A stretch of DNA of 64,000 nt from MPNP01 sp026710155. Lineage in GTDB: Bacteria > Pseudomonadota > Alphaproteobacteria > Rhodobacterales > Rhodobacteraceae. Position 1 is the first letter of the stretch; each line of letters opens with the position of its first letter. Under the pieces are notes generated by a model, which saw only the letters and a program-made list of their open reading frames with translations, did not search any database and was not told where the DNA came from. Location: NCBI GenBank assembly GCA_965200885.1, contig OZ241737.1:2976001-3040000 (forward strand), read 5' to 3'. This document shows positions 1-9,481 of this stretch, in pieces. Made by a program: the position numbers and the translations under genes.

Positions 1-1
1 C

Positions 2-703
2 AATGACCGGCCATCAACAGCGCTTTCAGGAGGTCAGAGACAACGGGTGGCACTGGCCAGGGCCTTGATCCTGAAACCAAAGGTGCTCTTGCTTGACGAA
101 CCGCTTTCCGCTCTCGACAAAAGACTCAGGGAACAAATGCAGTCCGAGTTGAGACAATTGCAGCGGTCGGTGGGCATAACCTTCATTTTGGTAACCCATG
201 ATCAGGAAGAAGCCTTGACAATGTCGGACCGTATTGCGGTCATGTTTGATGGCAAGATAGCTCAACTTGCCTCTCCCAAGGAATTATACAGGCGACCAAC
301 AAACATCCAGGTGGCAAATTTTGTTGGTACCATGAATTTCCTGAATCTGGACCTTTTGGCCCAGGAAGGTGGCGACCTCGTTGTCGAGATTGAGGGATTG
401 GGCAAAACCACCTTGACCATTGATCAGGCACCATTAGGGTATCAAAGTAACTCCATGGCGGGGATAAGACCTGAAATGTTCACCATAATCACCAACCAAG
501 GCCAGGCAAAACCCATGATTGCAAAAGGGAGAATTGCCGAAACCCAGTATTTTGGTGACATGACCTATTTTGATGCCAATTTGGAAGGGACCGATAGGGT
601 TGTAACAATTTCCATGCGAAATTCCGACATTTCCTTTGATATTAACATCGGAGATGATGTGGAAATTGGATGGAATCCAAACTCCATTCTGGTGTTGAAT
701 TGA
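2..703 (+). CDS. ABC transporter ATP-binding protein, C-terminal part (5' end outside window)
   Basis: Partial gene entering from the left edge. The frame is open from base 2, so the GTG at 47 is an internal Val codon. It reads through the ABC signature (LSGGQRQRVALARAL), the Walker B stretch (VLLLDEPLSALD) and the H-loop (VTHDQEEA), followed by a C-terminal TOBE-like regulatory half. The import ATPases of this class (PotA/UgpC/FbpC type) energise uptake of polyamines, sugars or iron and sit on the inner face of the membrane. The substrate cannot be told because partner genes and the Walker A region lie upstream of the window. It is convergent with the protease gene that follows. Confidence 0.93.
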   Translation, partial: NDRPSTALSGGQRQRVALARALILKPKVLLLDEPLSALDKRLREQMQSELRQLQRSVGITFILVTHDQEEALTMSDRIAVMFDGKIAQLASPKELYRRPTNIQVANFVGTMNFLNLDLLAQEGGDLVVEIEGLGKTTLTIDQAPLGYQSNSMAGIRPEMFTIITNQGQAKPMIAKGRIAETQYFGDMTYFDANLEGTDRVVTISMRNSDISFDINIGDDVEIGWNPNSILVLN

Positions 704-752
704 ATGTTGATTTGTTGATGAGGTAGGGAACGGATACCCTACGCTCAAAATT

Positions 753-2249
753 TTAATTGGGCAATTGAATTGCCACCTTGATCAGCACCCCTTCCCGAAT
801 AATGAAAAAAGCGACCTCTTCATCATCGTTCCGAATGGCTTGGTCTACTATTCTTTGGATGTCACTGGTTGAAACAACTTTTTGGGAATTGACCATTTCA
901 ACCTGATCCAGTACCTGGATACCAGCCTCTGCAGCAGGTGAATTTTCCAAGACTTCATTGACAACGGTATCGGGATTGGCAAAACCATTTCCTTCAAGAT
1001 CAGGGGTATGGCCGAAATTCATGCCCAGAATTGATTCATCCTCCTCGGACTCTTCCTCGCTCGACATTATTTGACCCGGGTTTTGGGGTCTGTCTCCAAG
1101 GATTGCCGTTAAAGTCAATGGCTCACTCCCGCGTAGAATTTCCATGGTTATTTCTTTACCGGGCTCAATACTTCCCACAAATGAGACAAACTCCCGGATT
1201 TCTGAAATTTCGGTACCATCTACCGATATGATCAAGTCCCCAGGTAAAATTCCTGCCTCCCTTGCCGGTCCATCCTTGAACACACCATCAACAAGTATCC
1301 GTTCATTGTTTTGTTCGTCCATCGATGTTGAGATATATACCCCGAGCCACCCCCTGCTGACTTTTCCATCCTGAAGAATATCCTCTACAACCCGGGATAC
1401 AACAGCCGATGACATGGAAAACCCAACACCGATCGAACCCCTGCTGAAACCGCTGGTCTTGATCGCTGTGTTAACACCTATGACATCACCATCAAGGTTT
1501 ATCAATGGGCCGCCAGAATTTCCAAGATTAATGGAAGCATCGGTCTGGAAAAAATTGTCATACGGCCCATTCAATGTTCGAAAGGTGGCCGATATAATGC
1601 CCTTTGATGCCGATATGCCAACACCCAGCGGATTGCCTATTGCCAATACGGGATCACCAACTCTAACCGTCTTGCTGTCACCAAATTTGATGAAATCAAA
1701 TTCCTCACCATCGACAATCTGCAAAACCGATATATCCGTTTCAGGATCGCTGCCGATAACCTCGGCTTTGTATACCGTGTCCTCATCGGCCATCCTGACC
1801 TTGATTTCAGATGCATTCTCGATCACATGGTAATTGGTGACCAACTTGCCATCCTTGGAAATAATGAAACCTGAACCAAAACCCATTCTTGGATACTGTG
1901 CTGATTGTATTTCGAATTCCTCAACTTGCTCTGAAGTCCCACCCTGATTCTGGTTATTAAACTCCTCGTCAAAAAATCGTCGGAAAAAATCATACATGAA
2001 AGGATGATTCCTGAATTGATCCATCCATTCTTCAGGGTTTCCCTCGGGCTGACCACCACTCTGATTTTGAGAACCCTGCATGATCTCGAGTGAGACAACA
2101 GCCGGCAAGACCTTTTCAACCAGAGAACTGAAATCCTCATGTGATTGGACCGGGCCACCTTGAAACACAATCAAACAAAACAGGGGTGCCAAACCTGCCA
2201 GGGATAGTCTAATCTGTGGCAATTCAAACAACTTGATTTTCATTTTCAT
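753..2249 (-). CDS. degP: Do/DegP-family periplasmic serine endoprotease
   Basis: HtrA-type protease and chaperone that degrades misfolded envelope proteins. From the start chosen here the protein has 498 residues: an N-terminal hydrophobic export signal (about 12-36), a trypsin-like domain with the triad H141 (TNYHVIEN), D172 (TDISVLQ) and S245 (GNSGGPL), then two PDZ domains (about 310-400 and 410-498). The frame stays open upstream to an ATG at 2399, but the extra 50 residues would bury the signal peptide, so ATG 2249 is preferred; its ribosome site is weak. It lies downstream of hflK, hflC and the DUF2065 gene, a common alphaproteobacterial order linking membrane protein quality control genes. 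Whether it acts as DegP or DegQ cannot be decided by eye. Confidence 0.95.
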   Translation of the reverse strand: MKMKIKLFELPQIRLSLAGLAPLFCLIVFQGGPVQSHEDFSSLVEKVLPAVVSLEIMQGSQNQSGGQPEGNPEEWMDQFRNHPFMYDFFRRFFDEEFNNQNQGGTSEQVEEFEIQSAQYPRMGFGSGFIISKDGKLVTNYHVIENASEIKVRMADEDTVYKAEVIGSDPETDISVLQIVDGEEFDFIKFGDSKTVRVGDPVLAIGNPLGVGISASKGIISATFRTLNGPYDNFFQTDASINLGNSGGPLINLDGDVIGVNTAIKTSGFSRGSIGVGFSMSSAVVSRVVEDILQDGKVSRGWLGVYISTSMDEQNNERILVDGVFKDGPAREAGILPGDLIISVDGTEISEIREFVSFVGSIEPGKEITMEILRGSEPLTLTAILGDRPQNPGQIMSSEEESEEDESILGMNFGHTPDLEGNGFANPDTVVNEVLENSPAAEAGIQVLDQVEMVNSQKVVSTSDIQRIVDQAIRNDDEEVAFFIIREGVLIKVAIQLPN

Positions 2250-2463
2250 ACCTATTGTATTGATCATTTTATCAACCAAAAACCTATGCCAAAAATATTC
2301 AGGGATGGTCAGTTTGATTGGCATACCCTTTGATTCAGAAGCATGTTCAATCAACCTGTTTTCATCCCAAGGCGTGAGCACTTCACAGCGAAGTGCCAAG
2401 CCTCGGAATTAGAAATAATTTGCAGATTCACAAAAGTGAATTCAAAAATCGGTTACACTTAAG

Positions 2464-2661
2464 TCAGGTTCCGATAAGAGTGGAGATCCAGACCACCAGA
2501 ACACCGAAACCAACAATGCAGAGACCTATGGTCTTTCGTTTCTCGACTGGCAGGCTGGCCAGTATTTTAAGGGCGTCCTCCAGCCTCTTTGGAATAAGGG
2601 CAAGCACCAAACCTTCAAGTACAGCAACCAGCCCCAAGGCCAGAACTATCTCATCAATCAC
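2464..2661 (-). CDS. DUF2065 family small membrane protein
   Basis: Small protein of about 65 residues with two hydrophobic segments (LALGLVAVLEGLVLALIP and IGLCIVGFGVLVVWIS) separated by a short basic loop with PVEKRK. This matches the DUF2065 pattern (LALGLVLVIEG then RIGL). The function is unknown. It is usually encoded next to hflC and a Do protease, as here. The start is taken as GTG 2661, which overlaps the hflC stop by 8 bases and has AAGGGA upstream; the frame remains open to an ATG at 2712 inside hflC, which is less likely. Translational coupling to hflC is inferred from the overlap. Confidence 0.85.
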   Translation of the reverse strand: MIDEIVLALGLVAVLEGLVLALIPKRLEDALKILASLPVEKRKTIGLCIVGFGVLVVWISTLIGT

Positions 2662-3523
2662 TTTCTTGTGTTGATCCCTTGAAGTAATTGAAGAATTCAC
2701 CTTCGGGATCAATCAGTAAAGTGGTATTGTCAGGCTGGAAGGACACTTCATAGGCTCGCAAGGTTCGATAGAACTGGAAAAATTCTTGATCCTGATTAAA
2801 GGCATCGGCATAAATCCTGTTTCTTTCGGCATCAGCCAAACCACGTGTAATCTCGGCTTCCTTCTGGGCCTCGGAAACAATTTCCACTTGTGTTCTGTCA
2901 GCCTGGGCCCGAACCTTCTGAGCCGCTTCCTCACCTCGAGCGATCTCATCGGCGGCTTCTCTTTCGCGTTCAGCCCTCATCCTTGCAAAGGTTGCTTCAA
3001 GGTTTTGTGAAGGTAAATCCGTTCTTTTCAATCGGACATCCACGATTTCAAGGCCAAGGTTGGTAGCCTCGATCTTGGCTGTATCCCTGATTCTGGACAT
3101 CAGGGCAGCTCGGTCGGCCGAAAGAATCGTACCGGATGTAACCGAACCCAGTACTTCCCGGGTGGCAGCATTGAGAACGTTTCTCAATCTGCTTTCAGCC
3201 GAACCTTCAATACCTACGGCTTCCCTGAACTGAACAACATCTTCGATCCTGTATCTGGCAAATGCATCCACCACCAAACGCCGATCATCCAATGGAGTTA
3301 CCTCAAGGGATTGCGTTTCGAGTGAGAGAATTCTGTCTTCATACCTGACAACTTCCTGAATCAACGGTATCTTGAAGGCCAGACCAGGTGTTTCCTTGAC
3401 CTGTTTGACCTGACCAAATTGCAGTACCAGAGCCTTTTCACGTTCATCAACAATGAAAAGTGCCGAAAGGGCACTTACAACGATGAGTGCCAGCACACCT
3501 AAGATTATCGTATTTCTATTCAT
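2654..3523 (-). CDS. hflC: HflC, SPFH/band 7 subunit of the FtsH-modulating complex
   Basis: 289-residue protein with an N-terminal transmembrane anchor (about residues 6-26) followed by a band 7/SPFH domain (FIVDEREKALVLQFG onward) and a long charged, probably coiled-coil region (RAEREREAADEIARGEEA). HflC pairs with HflK to form a periplasm-facing cage around the FtsH protease and modulates its action. The start codon overlaps the hflK stop by 4 bases (ATGA), showing translational coupling. Length and neighbours are standard for the family. Confidence 0.97.
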   Translation of the reverse strand: MNRNTIILGVLALIVVSALSALFIVDEREKALVLQFGQVKQVKETPGLAFKIPLIQEVVRYEDRILSLETQSLEVTPLDDRRLVVDAFARYRIEDVVQFREAVGIEGSAESRLRNVLNAATREVLGSVTSGTILSADRAALMSRIRDTAKIEATNLGLEIVDVRLKRTDLPSQNLEATFARMRAEREREAADEIARGEEAAQKVRAQADRTQVEIVSEAQKEAEITRGLADAERNRIYADAFNQDQEFFQFYRTLRAYEVSFQPDNTTLLIDPEGEFFNYFKGSTQESD

Positions 3524-4605
3524 TGGTTCTGCTCCTGGTCGAGTTGTGGAATTGTGGTTTTCTTCACTATTTCATCAAGTGAAAGAATGGGCAGGAAATT
3601 GGAATTTCCGTCCATGATCAGTTTACCGACCGAACCGTAAATTTTCTCGGTGGTTTCAATATGCAATCTTTTTCGGGTTACCTCCGGTGCCTTTTGGTAT
3701 TCTTCCAAAACTGCCAGAAACCTGCTGGCTTCACCTTCGGCCTGATTGACAACCTGTGCACGGTACCCTTCGGCTTCCTCCAACAACTGGGCCGCTTCAC
3801 CTCTGGCACTGGCCAAAACCCGGTTTGAATAGGCATCTGCCTGTTTTTCCAACCGGTCCCTTTCCTGTTCGGCTGCCTGAACCTCCCGGAAACTGTTGAT
3901 GACTGCACCTGGCGGGTCAGCCTTGTCAAAGTTGACACGAACCACGTTCATCCCTGAATCATAATTGTCAAGATTGGTTTGTATCAATTCCCTGAGGTTT
4001 GCAGCAACAACACCCCTGTCCCGGTTGAGTATGGGAGCAAGTTCCGATCTGGCCATGATTTCCCTCATGGCTGATTCGGCGACAGCTGAGATTGTTACTT
4101 CCTGATCTCTCAGATTGAAAAGGTAGTTGGCCGGGTCGGAAATATTCCAGACAACCTGAAAACCGACATCAACAATGTTTTCATCTCCAGTAAGCATCAA
4201 GCCTGCATCTGAACGAGAACCTTCATTGGCACCGATCTCAACGGTTCTTTCACGGGTTACCTCGACTATTTCCCGTGTTATCAACGGCCAAGGTGCAAAA
4301 TTCAATCCGGGAGTTCCAGTCGATGAATAGGCCCCAAGAAACAATTCCACGGATCTTTGTTCCGGCTTGACAGAGTAAAAGGAGCTGTAGCCCCAGAATC
4401 CGATTATTGCCAAAACTGCTATAAAGTAAAAACTCTTGGGGATTTTGTTGCGATCGCCGCCTGGACGACCGCCACCACTTCCTCCTCTATCTTTGAAGAC
4501 ACCTTTCAGGCGGTCACGACCCAAGTTAATCAAGTCATCAACTTCCGGCATGTTGGGACCTTTCTGGTTTCCATTCCCCCAAGGTCCATTCGAGTTGTTT
4601 GTCAT
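3520..4605 (-). CDS. hflK: HflK, SPFH/band 7 subunit of the FtsH-modulating complex
   Basis: 361 residues: a Gly/Asn-rich cytoplasmic N terminus (NNSNGPWGNGNQ), one transmembrane helix at about 59-78, an SPFH domain beginning at VKPEQRSVELFLG, and an Ala/Glu-rich helical region (AEGYRAQVVNQAEGEASRF). It is the partner of HflC and is translated just ahead of it. First gene of the hflK-hflC-DUF2065-degP run, so the operon promoter should lie in the roughly 75 bases between this start and the end of the reductase gene upstream, or be shared with that gene. Confidence 0.97.
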   Translation of the reverse strand: MTNNSNGPWGNGNQKGPNMPEVDDLINLGRDRLKGVFKDRGGSGGGRPGGDRNKIPKSFYFIAVLAIIGFWGYSSFYSVKPEQRSVELFLGAYSSTGTPGLNFAPWPLITREIVEVTRERTVEIGANEGSRSDAGLMLTGDENIVDVGFQVVWNISDPANYLFNLRDQEVTISAVAESAMREIMARSELAPILNRDRGVVAANLRELIQTNLDNYDSGMNVVRVNFDKADPPGAVINSFREVQAAEQERDRLEKQADAYSNRVLASARGEAAQLLEEAEGYRAQVVNQAEGEASRFLAVLEEYQKAPEVTRKRLHIETTEKIYGSVGKLIMDGNSNFLPILSLDEIVKKTTIPQLDQEQNQ

Positions 4606-4681
4606 TTCAATATATACTCCAATCCATTAGGGATACCTTATTGGCAACCCATCTCTAAAGTTGTTGCTTGAGTCTTGAATT

Positions 4682-6034
4682 TCAAGAACTATGAGTTGGA
4701 TTATGCAAGGTAACCAACTCTTCGGCAGCAGTGGGATGAACCGCACAGGTTCTGTCAAAATCCTCTTTTGTAGCACCCATTTTTATGGCAATTCCAACCA
4801 TTTGGATCATTTCTGCCGCCCCGGAACAAATCAGATGTACGCCCAAGACTCGTCTTGTGGTCTTGTCAACCACCATTTTCATGAGGTTCCTTTCATCCCG
4901 ATTGGCGATTACATTAAGCATTGATTTGAATTTTGTACGGTAAATCTCGACATCAAATTCCTTTCTTGCCATTTCCTCGCTGTATCCCACGGTACCGATT
5001 TCTGGACGGGTAAACACAGCCGTGGGAACATTTACATGATCAACAGGAGTTGGCTCTCCCTCAAATACCGTTGCAACAAAACTCATGGCTTCCCTGATTG
5101 CAACAGGGGTTAAATTCAGTCGGTCCGTGGCATCACCAATTGCATATATCGAGGGGATCACCGTCTGTGAATATTCATCCACTACGACTGCACCGGAGGG
5201 ATCAATTGGAACATGCAGTTTTTCAAGGTTTAAACCGTTGGTATTGGGCTTGCGTCCGGTTGCATAAAGGATGAAATCAAATTCCTGCGAATCCCCATCC
5301 TGATAAAATGCCCTCAATCCCCCATCAACCTTCTTTATTTTTTCGACAGTATGATTGAACCTTATATCGATTCCCCTGACGGTCATGGAAGCCGATAGAT
5401 GGTCCCGAATGTCATTATCAAACCCCCGGAGTAGTTGCGCCCCCCTGTAAACCTGCGTTACACTGCTGCCCATACCATTGAAAATTCCGGCAAATTCACA
5501 AGCGATATAGCCTCCACCGCAAATCAGTACTCGCTCGGGCAATTCCTTCAACTTGAATACATCATTGGATGTACTGACTAGATCCGATCCCTCGAAGTCA
5601 GGAACATAGGGGCTTCCTCCGGTTGCAATCAAAATTATTCTGGATTTGTATGTTTTTCCATCACACAGTTTGATGGTGTGTGGATCTTTCAGAGTTGCCC
5701 TGGAAGGGAAAAAATTGACCTTGGCACTGTCAAGCAATGATCTGTAGATGATTTCCAGACGATCAATCTCCCTGTCCTTCCTTGCCTGAAACCATTCGAA
5801 GTCAAATGTGGAAGTGCCGACATTCCAGCCAAAACCCTCAGCATCGGCAAAATAATCCCCATAATCGGCAGCAAAAACCATCATCTTTTTGGGAACACAT
5901 CCTCGGATTACACAGGTTCCCCCAAGCCTGTATTCCTCGGCCAATCCTACCTTGAATCCTTTTTCGGAAGCTACTCTTGCAGCCCTGACACCACCTGAAC
6001 CACCACCAATTACAAACAAATCAAAATCAAACAT
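4682..6034 (-). CDS. gor: Glutathione-disulfide reductase
   Basis: Flavoprotein of 450 residues that reduces glutathione disulfide with NADPH in the cytoplasm. Visible: N-terminal FAD-binding GGGSGGVRAAR, redox-active disulfide C41-x4-C46 in GGTCVIRGCVPKK, a second nucleotide-binding motif (VLICGGGYIACEFAG), the FAD-contacting ATGRKPNT and YAIGDAT, and the C-terminal HPTAAEE carrying the catalytic His. These distinguish it from dihydrolipoamide dehydrogenase, whose disulfide motif differs. ATG 6034 is chosen over an in-frame ATG at 6058 because family members start a few residues before the glycine motif. Confidence 0.95.
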   Translation of the reverse strand: MFDFDLFVIGGGSGGVRAARVASEKGFKVGLAEEYRLGGTCVIRGCVPKKMMVFAADYGDYFADAEGFGWNVGTSTFDFEWFQARKDREIDRLEIIYRSLLDSAKVNFFPSRATLKDPHTIKLCDGKTYKSRIILIATGGSPYVPDFEGSDLVSTSNDVFKLKELPERVLICGGGYIACEFAGIFNGMGSSVTQVYRGAQLLRGFDNDIRDHLSASMTVRGIDIRFNHTVEKIKKVDGGLRAFYQDGDSQEFDFILYATGRKPNTNGLNLEKLHVPIDPSGAVVVDEYSQTVIPSIYAIGDATDRLNLTPVAIREAMSFVATVFEGEPTPVDHVNVPTAVFTRPEIGTVGYSEEMARKEFDVEIYRTKFKSMLNVIANRDERNLMKMVVDKTTRRVLGVHLICSGAAEMIQMVGIAIKMGATKEDFDRTCAVHPTAAEELVTLHNPTHSS

Positions 6035-6810
6035 CAAAAACCTGAAACCTGAAACCAATTTTTGGTAACTACCAATTCATACCAACATAAACCTATGGGC
6101 AATTCTATGTTTTAGCTAAATTCTAGAATCCTGCCAATTGGAATCTGGAAATTTTTCAAACAAAACGTTCACTCTCAATCCCATTTTTAGTGAAAGTTCT
6201 CAAAAATGTCGACAAAGTCCAGCCAATTACACTGCATAACCATCTCCAGCATCTCTTAGAGGATAAAATCCTATGTCCAAAAGAATATATCCGCCTGATG
6301 TCGACAGAAACAATTTGATGAAAAGTTCGAAATAGGACTTGTCGTAAAAATAGTGTGAAAAGTCCAAATGGAAATTTGGCAAATCCCTGCTATGCCTGAA
6401 TATTTGACGTTTTCAATTATCTCTGAAACCGAATTGTTATTAGACGGTCATTGCAGGGAAAGGGTACCGGTCGGTTGGGTCTTCCGAAAAGGGTCGGTTT
6501 TGAATGGTGTCCAGAATAAAGCATTTCCCATTGTGAAACATATATATGGGGAGAACCTTTTTTGCTTTTTTTGATTTCATTGAGGCACGGCAGTAAGCTA
6601 AAAGAGATAGTTACATGCTTGCCCGCTCCTCATTTTGTAAAATTGTAAATTGGCTCCAGAACCACTGAAAAAGCCGTGTTCGAAGACATTATGATAACTC
6701 GAAGGCAATCTCCTGCCATTTCGGAATTTCTGTCCCCTATTCCAGATTTTGGCTATTTTCCTTTTAACCTGATTTGTCGAAGTAAGTATAAAGTTAGACT
6801 GGTAACGGCT
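6035..6810. other. Gene-poor interval after gor
   Basis: About 775 bases of AT-rich DNA between the reductase gene and the HTH gene. A 68-codon frame at 6368-6574 lacks a convincing ribosome site and any recognisable motif. A run of T residues near 6558-6571 follows no clear stem. No RNA gene or terminator is claimed. Confidence 0.5.
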
Positions 6811-7113
6811 TCAGGCAAGAACACGCAAAAGGGAACAAGATGCCCTGGTCGGGAAACGCTTGCCTCCTTCCCATTTCCTGACGGTATCAGGAGAAATCCG
6901 GAGATGTTGGGCAAACTCCTTCCTGCTGAAATTCATCCGGCGGCGCAACTGGCGTATATACCTTGCTATTTCCTGCAAAGCTTCAGCCTCATCCTTCTTT
7001 TTGTGACGGGCAATATCCTCTTCGGTGGTGGCATCTACCTTTGCATAATCAATCGTGCCCTTGGTATGAGTTGAGGGATCATTGGGATCAACCTTGATTC
7101 TGATTAACATCAT
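6811..7113 (-). CDS. HTH regulator of the YiaG/HigA-antitoxin type
   Basis: 100-residue protein. The C-terminal half is a Cro/C1-type helix-turn-helix (LRRRMNFSRKEFAQHLRISP then TVRKWEGGKRFPTRAS and a terminal LLRVLA), the layout of YiaG-like regulators and antitoxins of the HigBA class. The N-terminal 50 residues are charged (TTEEDIARHKKKDEAEA). In toxin-antitoxin pairs of this kind a toxin gene normally lies directly upstream; here only about 115 bases separate it from rpiA and no toxin frame is visible, so it looks like an orphan. An autoregulatory role is inferred only. Confidence 0.75.
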   Translation of the reverse strand: MMLIRIKVDPNDPSTHTKGTIDYAKVDATTEEDIARHKKKDEAEALQEIARYIRQLRRRMNFSRKEFAQHLRISPDTVRKWEGGKRFPTRASCSLLRVLA

Positions 7114-7229
7114 AGTATCCTACCTCTCTTCTGTTAGCCTTCCATGCCCTAAACGTGGAATTGTTATAGAGTGCTTAGGTCTGAATAAATAAACATGACT
7201 TTATAATATTTGATAGGTAAACATTACAT

Positions 7230-7952
7230 TCAACCACCGCGATCAAAGACTTCGATTATTCCATCCCTGGTACCAGTAATCACCTGATCACACAACCCAA
7301 CGAAAAGTCCACATTCAACTACGCCTACAATTTGATTTATTGCTTGCTCCAAGGTCGGAGGATCATGAATTTTCTCGAAAGAATAATCCACAATAAAATG
7401 ACCCTCATCGGTAACAAAAAACTTGTTATCCTCTATTCGCATTGACTTCGAATTGAAAGTGACACCAGAGGAAGCAAAGAGGTTATCCAGCCTTTCCAGA
7501 GTAGATAACCAGCCAAAACGTATGATTTCTATCGGCAGGGGAAACTTCCCCAAGTCATCAACTTTTTTGGATATGCTGGCAATAACTTTCATGGAGTCAG
7601 CCGAGGAGGCAACAATCTTCTCCTGCAGAAGGGCCCCACCGCCCCCCTTGATCAGGTTTAATTCGGAATCAAATTCATCAGTACCATCAAGCACAAGGTC
7701 AAGATACTTAACATCGGACAATTCGGAAATACTCAAGCCAAGGGATTCGGCCAATTTCGTTGTCCTTGTTGAAGTTGAAACAAAGGTAAGATCAAGCTCA
7801 TTCTGGAGGTTTCTGGCTGCAATTTCCCGGACAAGTGCTTCTGCCGTTGAACCGGTACCCAAACCAACCTTCATTTTATTTTCAAAATATTTCAATGAAT
7901 ATAATGCTGCTGAACTTCTGGATAAATCCTGATCTTTGGCTTGAATTCCCAT
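7230..7952 (-). CDS. rpiA: Ribose-5-phosphate isomerase A
   Basis: 240-residue enzyme interconverting ribose 5-phosphate and ribulose 5-phosphate in the pentose phosphate pathway. Visible are the phosphate-binding loop GLGTGSTA (about 30-37), the catalytic DGTDEFD and the KGGGGALLQEK motif, all in family order. The start at 7952 is supported by GGAG nine bases upstream; longer in-frame starts at 7967 and 8003 would add an unusual leader. It is divergent from the serine dehydratase gene, so promoters for both lie in the 87-base gap. Confidence 0.96.
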   Translation of the reverse strand: MGIQAKDQDLSRSSAALYSLKYFENKMKVGLGTGSTAEALVREIAARNLQNELDLTFVSTSTRTTKLAESLGLSISELSDVKYLDLVLDGTDEFDSELNLIKGGGGALLQEKIVASSADSMKVIASISKKVDDLGKFPLPIEIIRFGWLSTLERLDNLFASSGVTFNSKSMRIEDNKFFVTDEGHFIVDYSFEKIHDPPTLEQAINQIVGVVECGLFVGLCDQVITGTRDGIIEVFDRGG

Positions 7953-8039
7953 GTAATTAATCTCCATTTGTAGTTGTACGGTAAAATACTGAATAAGATA
8001 CAATTTTAAAAAGTCTTATGTAGGTGGAATGGCCATAAT

Positions 8040-9413
8040 ATGTATATCAGTGCCTTTGATATTTTCAAAATTGGTGTAGGCCCATCAAGTTCCCATACCA
8101 TGGGCCCTATGGTCGCTGGCAACAGATTCCGCGATTCCATAAGCAATTACACAAAACATCAGCTGGGATTGCGAGCTACCCTTCACGGTTCACTTGCCTA
8201 TACCGGGAAAGGCCATGCTACTGACAGGGCACTGATATTGGGGCTTGCAGGGATGTTGCCACAATACTACCACGAGGAACGGGCTGAACAAATTCTGGCC
8301 AGCATCAACAATAATCATTTTATCAAGATGGATAAGGGAATCAGGCTTGAGTTCAATCCAAGCCTTCATCTGGTTTTTGATTACAGGACCAAATTGCCGT
8401 TACATACCAACGGTTTGTCCATTTGCCTGGTGAACAAGGATGAAAAGACACTTTTCGAGGAAAAATACTATTCCATTGGTGGTGGGTTTGTCCTTACTGA
8501 AGATGAAATGACCAACCCGGTTTCAGTGGTTCAAGAACCCGTACCCAATGAATATTCCTCGGTGAAGGAATTACTGGAAATTACTGAAGAAAAACAAAAA
8601 TCCATTTATGAAATTGTTCTGGAAAATGAGGAGGCATTAAGGTCCCCAGAAGAAGTTCACGACCTGATCATAGAAATATGGATGGTCATGAATCATTGCA
8701 TCGAAATGGGGTTGAATGCAAGGGGCATATTGCCTGGCGGGTTGAAAGTCAAAAGACGGGCGGGGGAGATTCATGAACAGCTGTTGAGGGAAAAAAGTCT
8801 TACCAATCAGACTCCACCCCATACAATAAATGACTGGATTTCAGTTTACGCCATGGCTGTAAATGAAGAAAATGCCAATATTGGTCAGGTGGTCACTGCC
8901 CCCACCAATGGTGCCGCCGGGGTTATTCCCGCGACACTGAAATACTATCTGGAACATGTTCCCTACGCATCCGGCGACAAGATACCGGAATTCTTATTCA
9001 CAGCTGCTGCAATTGGTGGTATCATCAAATCAAATGCATCAATTTCGGGTGCTGAATGCGGATGTCAGGCAGAGGTGGGATCAGCAGCTGCAATGGCAGC
9101 AGCCGGACTATGTGCCGTGCTTGGCGGCACACCCAGTCAGGTGGAAAACGCATCTGAAATTGCCCTGGAGCATCATCTAGGCATGATTTGCGATCCGATC
9201 AAGGGCTTGGTTCAGGTTCCTTGCATAGAAAGGAATGGTTTGGGAGCCATCAAGGCCGTTTCGGCTGCATCACTGAGTTTGAGAGGTACCGGCCAACATA
9301 TCGTACCTCTGGATTCATGTATTCAAACCATGTATCAAACCGGCCTCGACATGAATGAAAAATACAAGGAGACATCCCTCGGTGGACTAGCTGTAAATGT
9401 ACCCAATTGCTGA
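8040..9413 (+). CDS. sdaA: L-serine ammonia-lyase (single-chain, iron-sulfur)
   Basis: 457-residue fused-type serine dehydratase converting L-serine to pyruvate and ammonia. The N terminus has the typical SAFDIFKIGVGPSSSHTMGP, and the C-terminal catalytic domain carries the cysteines expected to bind the [4Fe-4S] cluster: C340/C342 (GAECGCQAE), C384 (MICDP) and C395 (VPCIERN). Length and motif order match single-chain bacterial enzymes. Monocistronic by position; its 3' end faces the thiamine diphosphokinase gene. Confidence 0.96.
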   Translation: MYISAFDIFKIGVGPSSSHTMGPMVAGNRFRDSISNYTKHQLGLRATLHGSLAYTGKGHATDRALILGLAGMLPQYYHEERAEQILASINNNHFIKMDKGIRLEFNPSLHLVFDYRTKLPLHTNGLSICLVNKDEKTLFEEKYYSIGGGFVLTEDEMTNPVSVVQEPVPNEYSSVKELLEITEEKQKSIYEIVLENEEALRSPEEVHDLIIEIWMVMNHCIEMGLNARGILPGGLKVKRRAGEIHEQLLREKSLTNQTPPHTINDWISVYAMAVNEENANIGQVVTAPTNGAAGVIPATLKYYLEHVPYASGDKIPEFLFTAAAIGGIIKSNASISGAECGCQAEVGSAAAMAAAGLCAVLGGTPSQVENASEIALEHHLGMICDPIKGLVQVPCIERNGLGAIKAVSAASLSLRGTGQHIVPLDSCIQTMYQTGLDMNEKYKETSLGGLAVNVPNC

Positions 9414-9481
9414 AATGATCACCTTGGTTTCCGATTGATTTTCCTTGGCCTTTGGGCCCCTGATGACTTGAATTGGTATAC